This document shows, piece by piece, positions 17,473 through 27,289 of a DNA stretch of 64,000 nucleotides. The first letter of the stretch is position 1. Every line of letters begins with the position of its first letter. Both the position numbers and the translations under genes were made by a program. The notes below the pieces were generated by a model that ran no database searches, was not told the DNA's origin, and saw only the letters and a program-made list of their open reading frames with translations. The stretch is taken from NCBI GenBank assembly GCA_018829205.1, contig JAHJUE010000006.1:124001-188000 (forward strand), written 5' to 3'. Origin of the DNA: Bacteroidota bacterium (lineage in GTDB: Bacteria > Bacteroidota > Ignavibacteria > Ignavibacteriales > Melioribacteraceae).

Positions 17473-18849
17473 ATGTTTGAAATAGATATAGACATAATTA
17501 AAAAATACGATAAGCCGGGACCCCGTTATACTAGTTATCCAACAGCACCTCATTTTCATGAAGGATTTAAACACGAAAAATATCTTGACGAAATAATTCG
17601 TACCAATAGTAACGCTAACGCCCCCGATCTTTCATTATATTTTCATATTCCATTCTGCGATACATTATGCTATTTCTGCGGGTGTAATATGATAATTTCA
17701 AGAAATAGGGATAGAATAAGTGAATATGTAAATTATGTGAAAAATGAAATAGATATGCTTAGGACATATTTGAATGCGGATAGAAAAGTATCACAAATTC
17801 ATTGGGGCGGAGGAACTCCGACACATTTAAACCCGGAAGAGATTGACGATTTAAAGTCATTTATAAATCAAAACTTTGATGTAACTAAAGATGCTGAAGA
17901 AGGATGTGAGATTGATCCAAGAGGATTAACAAGAGAACATCTTGAAGCATTAAGAAAAAACGGATTTAATAGAATCAGCATGGGTGTTCAAGATTTTAAT
18001 GAAAAAGTTCAGAAAGCCGTAAACAGAATTCAACCGGAAGATATGACTCGCCAAGTTGTTTCATGGGTGCGCGAACTCGAATTTAAAAGTATTAACCTAG
18101 ATTTAATTTACGGTCTGCCTTTTCAAACGGTTGATGAATTTGCTAAATCTGTTGACACAATTATTGATATTTCACCCGATAGAATTGCAGTATTTAATTA
18201 TGCTCATGTTCCCTGGATGAAAAAGCATATGTCATTAATTAAGACTGAAGATTTGCCAACACCTGAAGAAAAACTTCAGATTCTGAAAATGACAATCGAA
18301 AAATTAACCGGCGCCGGTTACGTTTTTATTGGAATGGATCATTTTGCAAAACCTACAGATGAAATGGCTGTTGCCCTGCAAGAAAAAAAATTATACAGAA
18401 ACTTCCAAGGATACAGCACAAACGCTGGAACCGATCTTTACGGAATGGGAATAACAAGTATTGGACAGATTGGAAATATTTTTGCGCAGAATTATAAAAA
18501 AGAAAAAGAATATTTTAACGCATTGGAAGATGGAATTTTCCCGGTTGAAAGAGGCTATCAGCTTACGCAGGACGATATAATCCGGCGTGAAGTGATTATG
18601 AAAATTATGTGCGACTTCGAATTGGATTTTAATAAATTCGGCGCGTTGTACAATATTAATTTTAACGAATATTTCAAATTCGGCCTAAGCAACTTTAGTG
18701 AAATGATTGATGACGGATTAGTTGAACTGACAAATGATTATATAAAGATTACAGAGATGGGGAGATTGCTTATTAGAAATATCGCCATGAATTTTGACGG
18801 CTATATTGAAAGAAAGGAAGATACGGCGCGCTATTCAAGAACAGTTTAA
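17473..18849 (+). CDS. hemN: Oxygen-independent coproporphyrinogen III oxidase, radical SAM
   Basis: 458 residues, full HemN length. The 4Fe-4S motif is CDTLCYFCGC (C62, C66, C69), the HemN-type CxxxCxxCxC that separates it from HemW-like proteins. GGGTPTHL, EIDPRGLT and a typical C-terminal domain are present. It oxidises two propionates to vinyls without oxygen, which fits an anaerobic or facultative lifestyle. Last gene of the first hem block; converges with the ATP-grasp gene. Confidence 0.96.
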   Translation: MFEIDIDIIKKYDKPGPRYTSYPTAPHFHEGFKHEKYLDEIIRTNSNANAPDLSLYFHIPFCDTLCYFCGCNMIISRNRDRISEYVNYVKNEIDMLRTYLNADRKVSQIHWGGGTPTHLNPEEIDDLKSFINQNFDVTKDAEEGCEIDPRGLTREHLEALRKNGFNRISMGVQDFNEKVQKAVNRIQPEDMTRQVVSWVRELEFKSINLDLIYGLPFQTVDEFAKSVDTIIDISPDRIAVFNYAHVPWMKKHMSLIKTEDLPTPEEKLQILKMTIEKLTGAGYVFIGMDHFAKPTDEMAVALQEKKLYRNFQGYSTNAGTDLYGMGITSIGQIGNIFAQNYKKEKEYFNALEDGIFPVERGYQLTQDDIIRREVIMKIMCDFELDFNKFGALYNINFNEYFKFGLSNFSEMIDDGLVELTNDYIKITEMGRLLIRNIAMNFDGYIERKEDTARYSRTV

Positions 18850-18966
18850 CAATATTTATATCCCTGGCTTTATAATTTTCTTTATCATAATCTTTATCAT
18901 ATTTTTTATTTTGTAAAGATTCTGATAATGTTTTGATTATGAAAGAGCTTTGTCGTTTTTGTAAAT

Positions 18967-20178
18967 TCAACTTGTCGCTTTATCTTTTAAAGGCTGCGAC
19001 GTAAAAAAATCTTCATAAAATCTTTTTGTGTAATTAGCCAACAGTTCCAAAACCCTTTCCCTGCGCGGAGAAACAAAAATTAAACCCGCATGATACTTTT
19101 TCTTTAAGCGCCATACTACTTCCTTTTCATTATAAGCCGAAAGATCGGGCCATTCTTGTTTAGCAAGGGATTGCAGAACAGCGGAATATTCTTCTTTATG
19201 TTTTGGAAGTCTGTACGATCCGTCGCCTCTTAATATTTCAATCTTAGCCCATTCACGCCACATATTTATACCTGAGGAAGCTTCAATCATTTCAGCAATA
19301 TTTGCGCCTCCAACTCTCGCCGAAGTTTCAAGGAAATAAAATTCACCGTTTTCTTTTCCTTTTATAAATTCAGTATGCGAAATTCCGTGAACCAGTCCCA
19401 TAGCGCTTATTACATTTTTATTGAGTGCCAGCAAAGCCTGTTCATCATCACTTCCCCTTTCCATTGTTCTTGAAGAAAAAACTCTTCCGTCGTGCGCTAC
19501 TTCCATTGGCGGCAGTCCGTATTCGTGGGCAATAGCAAACCTAATTTCATTTTTATAAATTATTGAATCAACATGATAAATATTTCCGCTTATAAACTGC
19601 TCCATTAAATAGTATGATTGTTTATCGCCAAGTATATCCAGTGTACGCCAAAGTTCTTCCGGATTATTTATTTTTTTTAATCCGACTGCGCCGGCCTGCA
19701 TTCTTGGTTTCAAAATATACGGCGGTTGAACATTATCGAAAAACTCCCTGATTTTGTCGTAATTTATGATGGGAACAAAAGCGGGAACATTAATGCCTAT
19801 TTCAAGCGAACGCATTCTCATTGCAAGTTTATCTCTGAAATATCTAGCCGTTGTTTCTCCCATGCCGGGAACTCTTAAATGTTCTCTTAACGTGGCTGCT
19901 TTCTCAACGTCAAAATCATCTAAAGCAACAATTCTTTGTATGTTTTCTGAACGCGCCAAATAACTTACAGCTTTTATTACATCAAGCATTTTCCACTCAT
20001 TATCTACATCAGGCATATAATAAATTTCATCAAGACTTTCGCGGGGCCAATTTGCATTCTTTAAACTTTCTGATGTAAGCAGGATTACACGGCAGCCTTC
20101 TGCGAAACACTGACGCATAAAATCAGCTCCTTTTTCATAACTGGCAATACAAAGTATTGTAAACGGATTCTTTAACAT
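18967..20178 (-). CDS. ATP-grasp domain protein, function unknown
   Basis: 403 residues. N-terminal Rossmann-like part (FTILCIASYEKGADFM...GCRVILLT) followed by an ATP-grasp fold: RYFRDKLAMR, PYILKPRMQAGAVGL as the ATP lysine loop, LMEQFISG, and FLETSARVGGANI as the metal-binding strand. The family contains carboxylate-amine ligases such as amino acid ligases and carbamoyl-phosphate synthase-like proteins; the substrate cannot be read from sequence. It lies on the opposite strand between hemN and hemH and so interrupts the haem gene set. No evidence ties it to haem synthesis. Confidence 0.85.
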   Translation of the reverse strand: MLKNPFTILCIASYEKGADFMRQCFAEGCRVILLTSESLKNANWPRESLDEIYYMPDVDNEWKMLDVIKAVSYLARSENIQRIVALDDFDVEKAATLREHLRVPGMGETTARYFRDKLAMRMRSLEIGINVPAFVPIINYDKIREFFDNVQPPYILKPRMQAGAVGLKKINNPEELWRTLDILGDKQSYYLMEQFISGNIYHVDSIIYKNEIRFAIAHEYGLPPMEVAHDGRVFSSRTMERGSDDEQALLALNKNVISAMGLVHGISHTEFIKGKENGEFYFLETSARVGGANIAEMIEASSGINMWREWAKIEILRGDGSYRLPKHKEEYSAVLQSLAKQEWPDLSAYNEKEVVWRLKKKYHAGLIFVSPRRERVLELLANYTKRFYEDFFTSQPLKDKATS

Positions 20179-20397
20179 ATTTACCCCTTAAAAAGTCAAT
20201 CTGATTTTAATTATTATAAATGAATAATTCAATTTAATTAAATACATTTTAGGCAAATAATTAATCGATTATAACATTCTTAATTTATCAAAATCTCCAT
20301 CTTATGCTAAATAATTGCACAAACTATTTTTACATCTAATTTTCAAAATAAATTATTAACTTATATATGCGATTTTAATAATTACAAAGAGGTAAAC

Positions 20398-21357
20398 TTG
20401 AGCAGGTTTGCAGTTGTTCTATTTAATTTGGGGGGACCGGATTCTTTAGAAGCAATTGAACCTTTTTTGAAAAATTTATTTTCCGATAAAAATATATTTA
20501 AGATTCCATTTGTTCAAAAATTCGCCGCCAATATAATAGCAAAAAGAAGAGCTCCTATTGTTCAAGGAGAATATAAAATGATAGGCGGAAAATCGCCGAT
20601 CGGTTATTGGACTGAAATACAAAGATCTAAATTAGAAGAATCACTGCGGAAAATTTATAACTCTATTGACGTGTTTACATGCATGCGTTACTGGCATCCT
20701 ATGACAGAAGAAGTTGCTCCGAAAGTAAGTGCCGGAAATTATGATAAAATCTTGCTGCTTCCCTTGTATCCTCAATATTCAAAAACAACCACTTTTTCAT
20801 CTTTTCAGGAATGGAAAAGAATATATAAAGGTGATAAATCAAAATTAATTTATATAAATGAATTTTATAAAAACGAAATCTATATAAAAGCTGTTAATGA
20901 AAGAATTGACCAAGCTTTGTCACGTATGTCACCTGAAAACAGAAATAAAACTCAGCTGGTGTTCAGCGCGCACGGAACACCTTTAAGTCTTGTTAAAAAA
21001 GGCGATCCGTATAGCCAACAGATTAAAGAAACAGTTGAACTAGTTATGAAAAACAGAAAAAATTCTAATGCTTATCATCTCTGTTATCAAAGCAAGGTGG
21101 GACCCGTTAAATGGCTTGAGCCTTCCACCGAAACAATGATAAAATCTCTGGCCGAACAAGGTAAAAAACATATGTTAATAATACCAATTAGTTTTGTCTC
21201 AGATCATGTTGAAACCCATTATGAACTTGATATTGAGTACAGGGAAATCGCGCATAACGCAAACGTAGAATATTATTCAGTAATAAAAGGTTTAAACGAT
21301 TTGGATACATTTGTAGAATCGTTAAAATCGCTAACAGTGGACGCAATAAATAAATAG
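20398..21357 (+). CDS. hemH: Ferrochelatase
   Basis: 319 residues. It inserts Fe(II) into the porphyrin. Signatures: FNLGGPDS near the N-terminus, [15 protein letters not shown], catalytic His192 in SAHGTP, and [14 protein letters not shown] with the conserved acidic residue. Start is TTG at 20398 with aaagagg 6 bases before; the chain then begins directly with the family's N-terminal strand. Eight bases separate it from the following oxidase gene. Confidence 0.96.
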   Translation: MSRFAVVLFNLGGPDSLEAIEPFLKNLFSDKNIFKIPFVQKFAANIIAKRRAPIVQGEYKMIGGKSPIGYWTEIQRSKLEESLRKIYNSIDVFTCMRYWHPMTEEVAPKVSAGNYDKILLLPLYPQYSKTTTFSSFQEWKRIYKGDKSKLIYINEFYKNEIYIKAVNERIDQALSRMSPENRNKTQLVFSAHGTPLSLVKKGDPYSQQIKETVELVMKNRKNSNAYHLCYQSKVGPVKWLEPSTETMIKSLAEQGKKHMLIIPISFVSDHVETHYELDIEYREIAHNANVEYYSVIKGLNDLDTFVESLKSLTVDAINK

Positions 21358-21365
21358 AAAGAATT

Positions 21366-22763
21366 ATGGAAAAAGAGAAAATTAAAGTTGCTGTTCTTGG
21401 TGCGGGAATTTCAGGCCTATCAACAGCGTATTGGCTTATTAAAGAAGGTTATGATGTAACCGTTTACGAATCAAATAGATTCCCCGGCGGCGCAATGATT
21501 ACAGAAACCGACGATGATTATCTGATTGATTATGGTCCCAACAGCGGTTTAGAAACTACACCGCTAATTTCAAAATTAGTGGATGAAATAGGACTTAAGG
21601 ACCAAATGATTTACGCAAATGAAAACGCTTCAATTAGATATATTTTAAAAAACAATTCTTTGCATCCGCTTCCGACTTCAGCTGCTGCTTTTTTAAAGAC
21701 TAAGTTATTTTCGGTAAAAGCAAAATTAAGATTAATGAAAGAACCGTTTGTCGGGAAATCCGGCGACGGATATTTTCAGTCGATTGCGGAATTTGTTGAA
21801 CGAAGACTCGGCAGGGAGTTTCTTGATTATGCAATTGATCCTTTTGTATCAGGAGTTTTTGCAGGCGATCCGGCCAAATTAAGCGTCGCTTCCGCTTTTC
21901 CAAAATTATATAGATTAGAAGAAATTTACGGCGGTCTAATTAAAGGTATGATACTAGGCGCGCGTGAAAGAAAAAAAAGAAATGAAGAATCAAAACAAAG
22001 CGCCAAAATGTTTACGTTTTATAATGGTATGCAAAGTTTTCCTCAAGCAATTACAGACAAAATTAAAGATAATGTCCGTTTAAAATGTATTATTGAAAAA
22101 ATTGAAAAGAATGACAAAGGCTTTAAAATTTATTATTCCGAACAGGATTTTAAATTTGAGGCAACTGCTGATATTATTCTTTCAACCATGCCCGCTTACA
22201 AGGCTTCCGAAATTTATCCCGCTATGGATGAAACAATAGTAAAAACTCTAAATAATATTTTTTATCCCCCGGTAATGGTTTTATATCTTGGTTATAAAAA
22301 AGAAAATATTGGCCAGCCATTGGACGGATTCGGATTTTTAATTCCTTCGAAAGAAAAGAAATCATTTCTTGGCGCAATTTGGAGCTCAACAATTTTCCCG
22401 AATAGAGCCGCTAAAGATAAAGCATCTTTTACTTTGTTTATTGGAGGATCCCGCTCTCCTAATCTTTTTAATAAGAATAACGATGACCTAATTAAAAATG
22501 TAATTTCTGAATTTAGCGATATTATGAAAATTAAAGGCGAACCGGAGCTATTAAAAACTAAATTGTGGGAAAGAGCAATTCCTCAATATAATCTAGGATA
22601 CATTCAAACTGAATCCGCAATTAAAAAATTTGAAAAAGAAAACAAAGGATTTTTCCTCGGAGGAAATTATTTAGGCGGAATTTCTGTCGGTGACTGCGTT
22701 AAAAATTCTGAAATAAATCTAGATAGAATTAATAGTTTTGTAAAAAACGAATATCAAAAATAA
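21366..22763 (+). CDS. hemY: Protoporphyrinogen/coproporphyrinogen oxidase, HemY-type flavoprotein
   Basis: 465 residues. N-terminal FAD-binding motif [15 protein letters not shown] followed by Glu (YESNRFPGG), substrate domain in the middle and a C-terminal [11 protein letters not shown] segment that closes the FAD site. It oxidises protoporphyrinogen IX to protoporphyrin IX. HemY enzymes normally use oxygen, while the pathway step before uses the oxygen-independent HemN, so electron acceptor or growth condition is an open point. Sometimes named hemG in related genomes. A strong terminator follows. Confidence 0.92.
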   Translation: MEKEKIKVAVLGAGISGLSTAYWLIKEGYDVTVYESNRFPGGAMITETDDDYLIDYGPNSGLETTPLISKLVDEIGLKDQMIYANENASIRYILKNNSLHPLPTSAAAFLKTKLFSVKAKLRLMKEPFVGKSGDGYFQSIAEFVERRLGREFLDYAIDPFVSGVFAGDPAKLSVASAFPKLYRLEEIYGGLIKGMILGARERKKRNEESKQSAKMFTFYNGMQSFPQAITDKIKDNVRLKCIIEKIEKNDKGFKIYYSEQDFKFEATADIILSTMPAYKASEIYPAMDETIVKTLNNIFYPPVMVLYLGYKKENIGQPLDGFGFLIPSKEKKSFLGAIWSSTIFPNRAAKDKASFTLFIGGSRSPNLFNKNNDDLIKNVISEFSDIMKIKGEPELLKTKLWERAIPQYNLGYIQTESAIKKFEKENKGFFLGGNYLGGISVGDCVKNSEINLDRINSFVKNEYQK

Positions 22764-22770
22764 CAACAAA

Positions 22771-22798
22771 CCCCGGTTAATTTAACCGGGGTATTTTT
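22771..22798 (+). terminator. Rho-independent terminator after the hemH-hemY pair
   Basis: CCCCGGTTAA (22771-22780) pairs with TTAACCGGGG (22782-22791), followed by tattttt. It lies 8 bases after the oxidase stop. Confidence 0.93.
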
Positions 22799-22943
22799 AC
22801 CTCAATTGTTACTTTCATAATTCATTTGTCATAACACTTTAATCTAAATTAGATTTTTATTTTTTACCTAATTTCTACATATTTGATGTAGGAATAATTT
22901 TAAAATTAACCTGTTTTACGGCAGGTGAAAGTCTGGAGAAAAT

Positions 22944-24233
22944 ATGAATATAAGCAAGAGCGAAAAACTATTCGAAGAAGCAAAACTATATATACCCGGC
23001 GGTGTTAATTCCCCTGTTCGTGCTTTTAAATCGGTAGGCGGTAACCCGCTTTTTATTTCGCGCGGTGAGAAAGGGAAAATGATTGATGCCGACGGCAACG
23101 AATATATTGATTATATAGGAAGCTGGGGACCGCATCTTTTCGGGCATAACCCCGAATTTATAAAAAAAGCTTTACTTGAAAGTATTGAAGACGGAACGAG
23201 TTTCGGCGCGCCTACAGAAATAGAAATTAAGATGGCAAAATTAATTGTTGAACTTGTACCTTCAGTAGAAATGGTAAGAATGGTAAACAGCGGAACTGAA
23301 GCGACAATGAGCGCAATTCGCGCAGCGCGTGGTTATACGGGAAGAGAAAAATTCATAAAATTTGAAGGTTGTTATCACGGTCACGCTGATTATTTTTTAA
23401 TCAAAGCAGGGTCAGGTGCTTTAACTTTAGGAGTTCCAACAAGTCCGGGCGTTACAAAAGGAAACGCGGCGGATACCTTACTTGCCGATTATAATGATAT
23501 AAACTCGGTAAAAGAACTGGTCGCAAAAAATAAAAATGAAATAGCAGCTATTATTATTGAACCGATTGCCGGTAATATGGGTGTTATTAAAGCTGAAGCA
23601 GAATTTATTAAAGAATTAAGACAAATTTGCGATGAAGAAAAAATCGTTTTGATTTTTGATGAAGTTATGACAGGATTCCGCGTATCAAAAGGAAGCGCTC
23701 AGGAAGTTTTGGGAATTAAACCTGATCTTTCTACTTTCGGTAAAATTATCGGAGGCGGATTACCGGTTGGAGCCTTCGGAGGCAAAAAAGAAATTATGGA
23801 ACAGATTGCGCCTAGCGGGCCGATATACCAGGCCGGTACATTAAGCGGTAACCCTCTTGCCATGGCCGCAGGATACGCGGCGCTCAGCCATATTAAGGAT
23901 AATCCGGGAATCTATGATGAACTTGAAAAAAAATCGTTGTATTTAGCCGACGGATTTATGCATAATTTGAATGAACTTGGAAAACATTTCGCTATGAACC
24001 GTATTGGTTCAATGATGTGCATGTTTTTTGTTGAAGAAGATGTGAAAGATTTTAAAACCGCTATAAAATCCGATATAATTCTTTACGGAAAATATTTTCA
24101 TGAAATGCTTAAACGCGGTATTTACCTTGCGCCTGCTCAGTTTGAAGCATTGTTTGTTTCGACTGTTCATACAACCGAAGATTTGGATAAAACAATTAAA
24201 GCTCATTACGATTCATTAAAAACTATACTTTAA
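22944..24233 (+). CDS. hemL: Glutamate-1-semialdehyde 2,1-aminomutase
   Basis: 429 residues. PLP enzyme converting glutamate-1-semialdehyde to 5-aminolevulinate. Lys267 in TFGKIIGGGLPVGAFGG is the Schiff-base lysine; IPGGVNSPVRAF, NSGTEATMSAIRAAR and FDEVMTGFR are family marks. It has its own leader after a terminator, with two small hairpins (22875-22891 and 22909-22926) and RBS ctggag, so it is likely a separate transcription unit and might be controlled in its leader. Confidence 0.97.
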   Translation: MNISKSEKLFEEAKLYIPGGVNSPVRAFKSVGGNPLFISRGEKGKMIDADGNEYIDYIGSWGPHLFGHNPEFIKKALLESIEDGTSFGAPTEIEIKMAKLIVELVPSVEMVRMVNSGTEATMSAIRAARGYTGREKFIKFEGCYHGHADYFLIKAGSGALTLGVPTSPGVTKGNAADTLLADYNDINSVKELVAKNKNEIAAIIIEPIAGNMGVIKAEAEFIKELRQICDEEKIVLIFDEVMTGFRVSKGSAQEVLGIKPDLSTFGKIIGGGLPVGAFGGKKEIMEQIAPSGPIYQAGTLSGNPLAMAAGYAALSHIKDNPGIYDELEKKSLYLADGFMHNLNELGKHFAMNRIGSMMCMFFVEEDVKDFKTAIKSDIILYGKYFHEMLKRGIYLAPAQFEALFVSTVHTTEDLDKTIKAHYDSLKTIL

Positions 24234-24273
24234 TTATTTATTAAAAAGAGGTTGTCTCCAAAGTAATCATATT

Positions 24274-24379
24274 TTGTGCCTTAGTGCCTTAGTGGCTTAG
24301 TGGCTTAGTGGCAAAATAAATTTTGATTGTCAAACAAGTTCAAAACATTAGCCGCTAAGTCACAAAGGATCACAAACCA
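24274..24379. repeat. REP-like intergenic element: 8-bp tandem repeat and imperfect inverted repeat
   Basis: Four tandem units TGCCTTAG, TGCCTTAG, TGGCTTAG, TGGCTTAG plus a partial copy occupy 24277-24312. The right part (about 24351-24379, gccgctaagtcacaaagg...) is an imperfect reverse complement of the left part, so the RNA can fold into a long hairpin. It lies between convergent genes (hemL and the M61-like peptidase) and may act as a bidirectional terminator or be a dispersed genomic repeat. Confidence 0.7.
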
Positions 24380-24414
24380 TTTTTGAGATATACAATTTAA
24401 TTATTATTAAATAA

Positions 24415-26199
24415 TTACTGTAAATTTATCCAAGCATCCCGCAACTTTAATTGACGCTCGTCTGCGTCTTCAATAATTTTAAATATATGTGTAATCTTTT
24501 CCGCCGGAAGTTTATAGTCAAAGACAAATTCTTCAGAGTCTCTTTTCATTACAAAACTTATTGTTTCGCCGGGCTTATAGTTGTTAAATTTCGAAAATAT
24601 TTGCCCTAAATTTTGAGGGGTAATTTCCTCCCCGTTATATTTGTAAAAAACATCACCTACTTTAACGGGCAATGAATCTTCCGTTAAAATAGCGATAACA
24701 AGGTTGCCTTCCTTCAATGCAAATTCAAAATCAAATCCGGCTTTGGAGCTGTCGAAACCCGCTGTTTCCAAATAATTAATTCCAACTTTTTCAAAATATT
24801 CTTTTATTGGTAACGGTTCTGTTCCTTTTACATACATATTGAAAAAATCCATCACATCGGGAAATGTTCTATCCGTAAAATCTTCAAAAAACTTTTCTTC
24901 GCTGAAAGATTTTTTAGGACCGTAATCCTTAGCCAATTCATTAATAACTTCTCTTAACCCAATTTGGCCGTCGGATTCATCAAGTAATTTAATATCGAGA
25001 AGCGTCATAATAATTGGACCCCTGCAATAAAAGATGTAGAATTGATCCTGATATTCAAATGAATTCACAGATAGTTCTGTTAAACTTAAATCCTTACGGA
25101 ATCCTTCGGCCTGTCTTAATTTTGTTGTTAATTCTTCAAGATATTCTTGAATAGAATAAATATTTGCCCCAAGTTGTAACGCGTCGGAAGCCCATTCTGT
25201 AACTCCTTCATACAGCCAAATATGCTGAGATAATTTCGGTTCAGCAAAGTTAAAATTTGAAATTAATTCGCTATGTATGTTTAACGGAGTGACTATATGA
25301 AAAAATTCATGAGCAACCGTTGACCGTAAATTTTTAATATAGTTTTTTGAAAGCGGGAATTCGGGGAATACATAAAATGAACTGTATGAATGTTCCCATG
25401 CGCCGGCGGCTTCATCTTCAAAATGAAACAAGAACGTATATTTATCTACAGGCAGACCGTTAGTAAATTTGTCCGCGGCGTAAAGTATATCTTCAACCGA
25501 ATTCAGCAAATCATCAGATTTAATTAAATCCGTTTTTGAATATGTATATACTTTTACTAATGTACCGCTGATAGTGATTGACGATTCGGAAAGATCACCG
25601 AGTAGCACGGGTGAATCAACCAAATAATCAAAGCTGCCGGCTTCAAAATAACCTGAAGAATTTTTCATTAATGCAGTACCTACCTTCCAATCGACGGGGT
25701 AATCTATTTTAAAATTGATTGGATAATTCTGCATACCTTCAAAATAACCGAAAATGCATTGGTTATTCATCACAACATTATCTTCTTCAATAGATGAACC
25801 GGCCATTAAATATATTTGATTTTCATCAACTGGAGTATCCCATGTTTCCGAAATGCTATAAACTATTTTATATACATCTTGGGGCTGAGATATTAACCAT
25901 TTGTTCTCTGAAATATTATTAACTGCTATTTCATTTTCATTCTTATCATAAACGTGAAAGGATTTAACGTATCTCCCGATATTCATTAATTGGTATGTTC
26001 CCGGCGCAGTAGCGGCGAAATTATAAGTTTTATTTTCCTCTGATAGTTTTTCGGGAAATAGAGTTACTTTAAAAAGATCATCAGACCTGTCGTTTAAATT
26101 GATATAGAATTTATGCTGTGAATAAAGAAGCATATTCGAAAAAATAAAAACAATTAAAAAAGAAGGAATAAATAAACTTCTATGCATTAAAACCCCCAT
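24415..26199 (-). CDS. M61-family (glycyl aminopeptidase-like) metallopeptidase with PDZ domain
   Basis: 594 residues. Signal peptide at about 5-27; a second in-frame ATG at codon 5 may be the true start. An N-terminal beta domain leads to a gluzincin-type catalytic domain: HEFFH at 297-301 supplies two zinc histidines and the general-base Glu, and E331 in LYEGVTEW is the third ligand. Residues about 500-590 form a PDZ-like domain (VGDVFYKYNGEEI). Secreted or periplasmic. No link with the haem genes is apparent; it is a single-gene unit. Confidence 0.88.
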   Translation of the reverse strand: MGVLMHRSLFIPSFLIVFIFSNMLLYSQHKFYINLNDRSDDLFKVTLFPEKLSEENKTYNFAATAPGTYQLMNIGRYVKSFHVYDKNENEIAVNNISENKWLISQPQDVYKIVYSISETWDTPVDENQIYLMAGSSIEEDNVVMNNQCIFGYFEGMQNYPINFKIDYPVDWKVGTALMKNSSGYFEAGSFDYLVDSPVLLGDLSESSITISGTLVKVYTYSKTDLIKSDDLLNSVEDILYAADKFTNGLPVDKYTFLFHFEDEAAGAWEHSYSSFYVFPEFPLSKNYIKNLRSTVAHEFFHIVTPLNIHSELISNFNFAEPKLSQHIWLYEGVTEWASDALQLGANIYSIQEYLEELTTKLRQAEGFRKDLSLTELSVNSFEYQDQFYIFYCRGPIIMTLLDIKLLDESDGQIGLREVINELAKDYGPKKSFSEEKFFEDFTDRTFPDVMDFFNMYVKGTEPLPIKEYFEKVGINYLETAGFDSSKAGFDFEFALKEGNLVIAILTEDSLPVKVGDVFYKYNGEEITPQNLGQIFSKFNNYKPGETISFVMKRDSEEFVFDYKLPAEKITHIFKIIEDADERQLKLRDAWINLQ

Positions 26200-26311
26200 T
26201 ATATATAATAAATATCAAAGTTATTGGACGTATTGCACAAAAATAAGTTTACAATTTAAAGTTGCAAGTCAAATGCTCCCGGATTGAGAGCATTGATTAG
26301 TGGATGGAGTT

Positions 26312-26944
26312 TTAATAATAGAATCTGAATCCGACACGCATTAATATACCGCTCATATCATAAGAACGTTCAAAAACTTTTGTTCTTCCGTTTTCTTCAA
26401 CTTCATAAGTCCAGCTTGGTTTCGCGGAATGATATGCAAGTTCTGCGATGAATTCAGACCGTTGTCCAATTTGATAACTTACACCGGCGCCAAGCCTCCA
26501 AGTAAAATCGAACGCAGATTTAAAATTATCATCTTCCGGATTTTGAAAACTTCTATAAAAAATCAGTAACATTTCAATTCCCGCCGAGCCGCTAATAAAA
26601 ACATCCATTCTTGGCGCTACAGGAAATTTACCTGTCATGTTAAACATTACCGGGATATCGTGTAAATTTGTTCTGGCTCTCAGTTCATTTAATTCTGAAT
26701 CAATAAACCCGAACTCATTATTAAATTCCCTTACAAGTTTCTGGTCGGTATATTTTTTGTGAAACCAATCTACACTCCACCCGTAATTAAAACTTTCATC
26801 GATATAATTACCGCCTTCATATCCTATTATAAATCCGCTCCCGGTAGATGACGGATCATAAACGCCAAGTTTCACGGTTCCCATCTTGTATTGCGCAAAA
26901 TTGACAACAGGCAGTAGAATTAAAAACAGAAATATTTTTTTCAT
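26312..26944 (-). CDS. Small outer-membrane beta-barrel protein
   Basis: 210 residues with signal peptide (MKKIFLFLILLPVVNFAQ). The mature part has alternating strands (VKLGVYDPSSTGSGFIIGYEGG, FTWRLGAGVSYQIG) and ends in an aromatic strand VGFRFYY, the typical barrel C-terminus. Size fits an 8-strand OmpA/OmpX-like barrel. RBS gaggg precedes ATG. Function unknown. Confidence 0.75.
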   Translation of the reverse strand: MKKIFLFLILLPVVNFAQYKMGTVKLGVYDPSSTGSGFIIGYEGGNYIDESFNYGWSVDWFHKKYTDQKLVREFNNEFGFIDSELNELRARTNLHDIPVMFNMTGKFPVAPRMDVFISGSAGIEMLLIFYRSFQNPEDDNFKSAFDFTWRLGAGVSYQIGQRSEFIAELAYHSAKPSWTYEVEENGRTKVFERSYDMSGILMRVGFRFYY

Positions 26945-27289
26945 TTTCCCCTCGATTGACTTTTAAAAATCAATTGTAAAAAACAAAAATAATACCATCT
27001 TTTTGCAAGCATCTTAGCCAATTAATGCAATAATTTTTTATTTACTGTGCATCAATGTATACATGTACGAATATTTTTCGCGACAGTTAATAAACCGCGA
27101 AATAATTTCGTAATGAACGTAATTAATTATTACATTAAAATTTTGATAAAATTTGCATTATTAATGAATTATAATTTATTATAAATAAACGAAGTGACTT
27201 TCAGGATTTTATGATAGGTATTTGAAAGATAATACGGTTACAACTTACAATCTAAAAAAAAAGCCCCGGTAATATTCCGGGGCTTAATT
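26945..27289. other. Intergenic region between ccmF and the small barrel gene
   Basis: No coding frame. It holds the ccmF terminator (27251-27285) and, at 27077-27101, an inverted repeat TTCGCG...CGCGAA, with an overlapping palindrome CGAAATAATTTCG at 27098-27110. These could be part of the promoter region for the barrel gene; nothing firmer is visible. Confidence 0.5.
27251..27285 (-). terminator. Rho-independent terminator of the ccm operon
   Basis: Stem AAGCCCCGG (27261-27269) with CCGGGGCTT (27277-27285), 7-base loop, followed on the minus strand by a run of T. It begins 5 bases after the ccmF stop. Confidence 0.93.

Noticed and set aside
22901-22930. Possible riboswitch before hemL
   Set aside because: Only two small hairpins are visible and no known aptamer core (for example the cobalamin or haem-related elements) could be matched.
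26272-26294. Inverted repeat AATGCTC...GAGCATT after the small barrel gene
   Set aside because: Only 7-bp arms with a 9-base loop and no T run on the minus strand; too weak to call a terminator.
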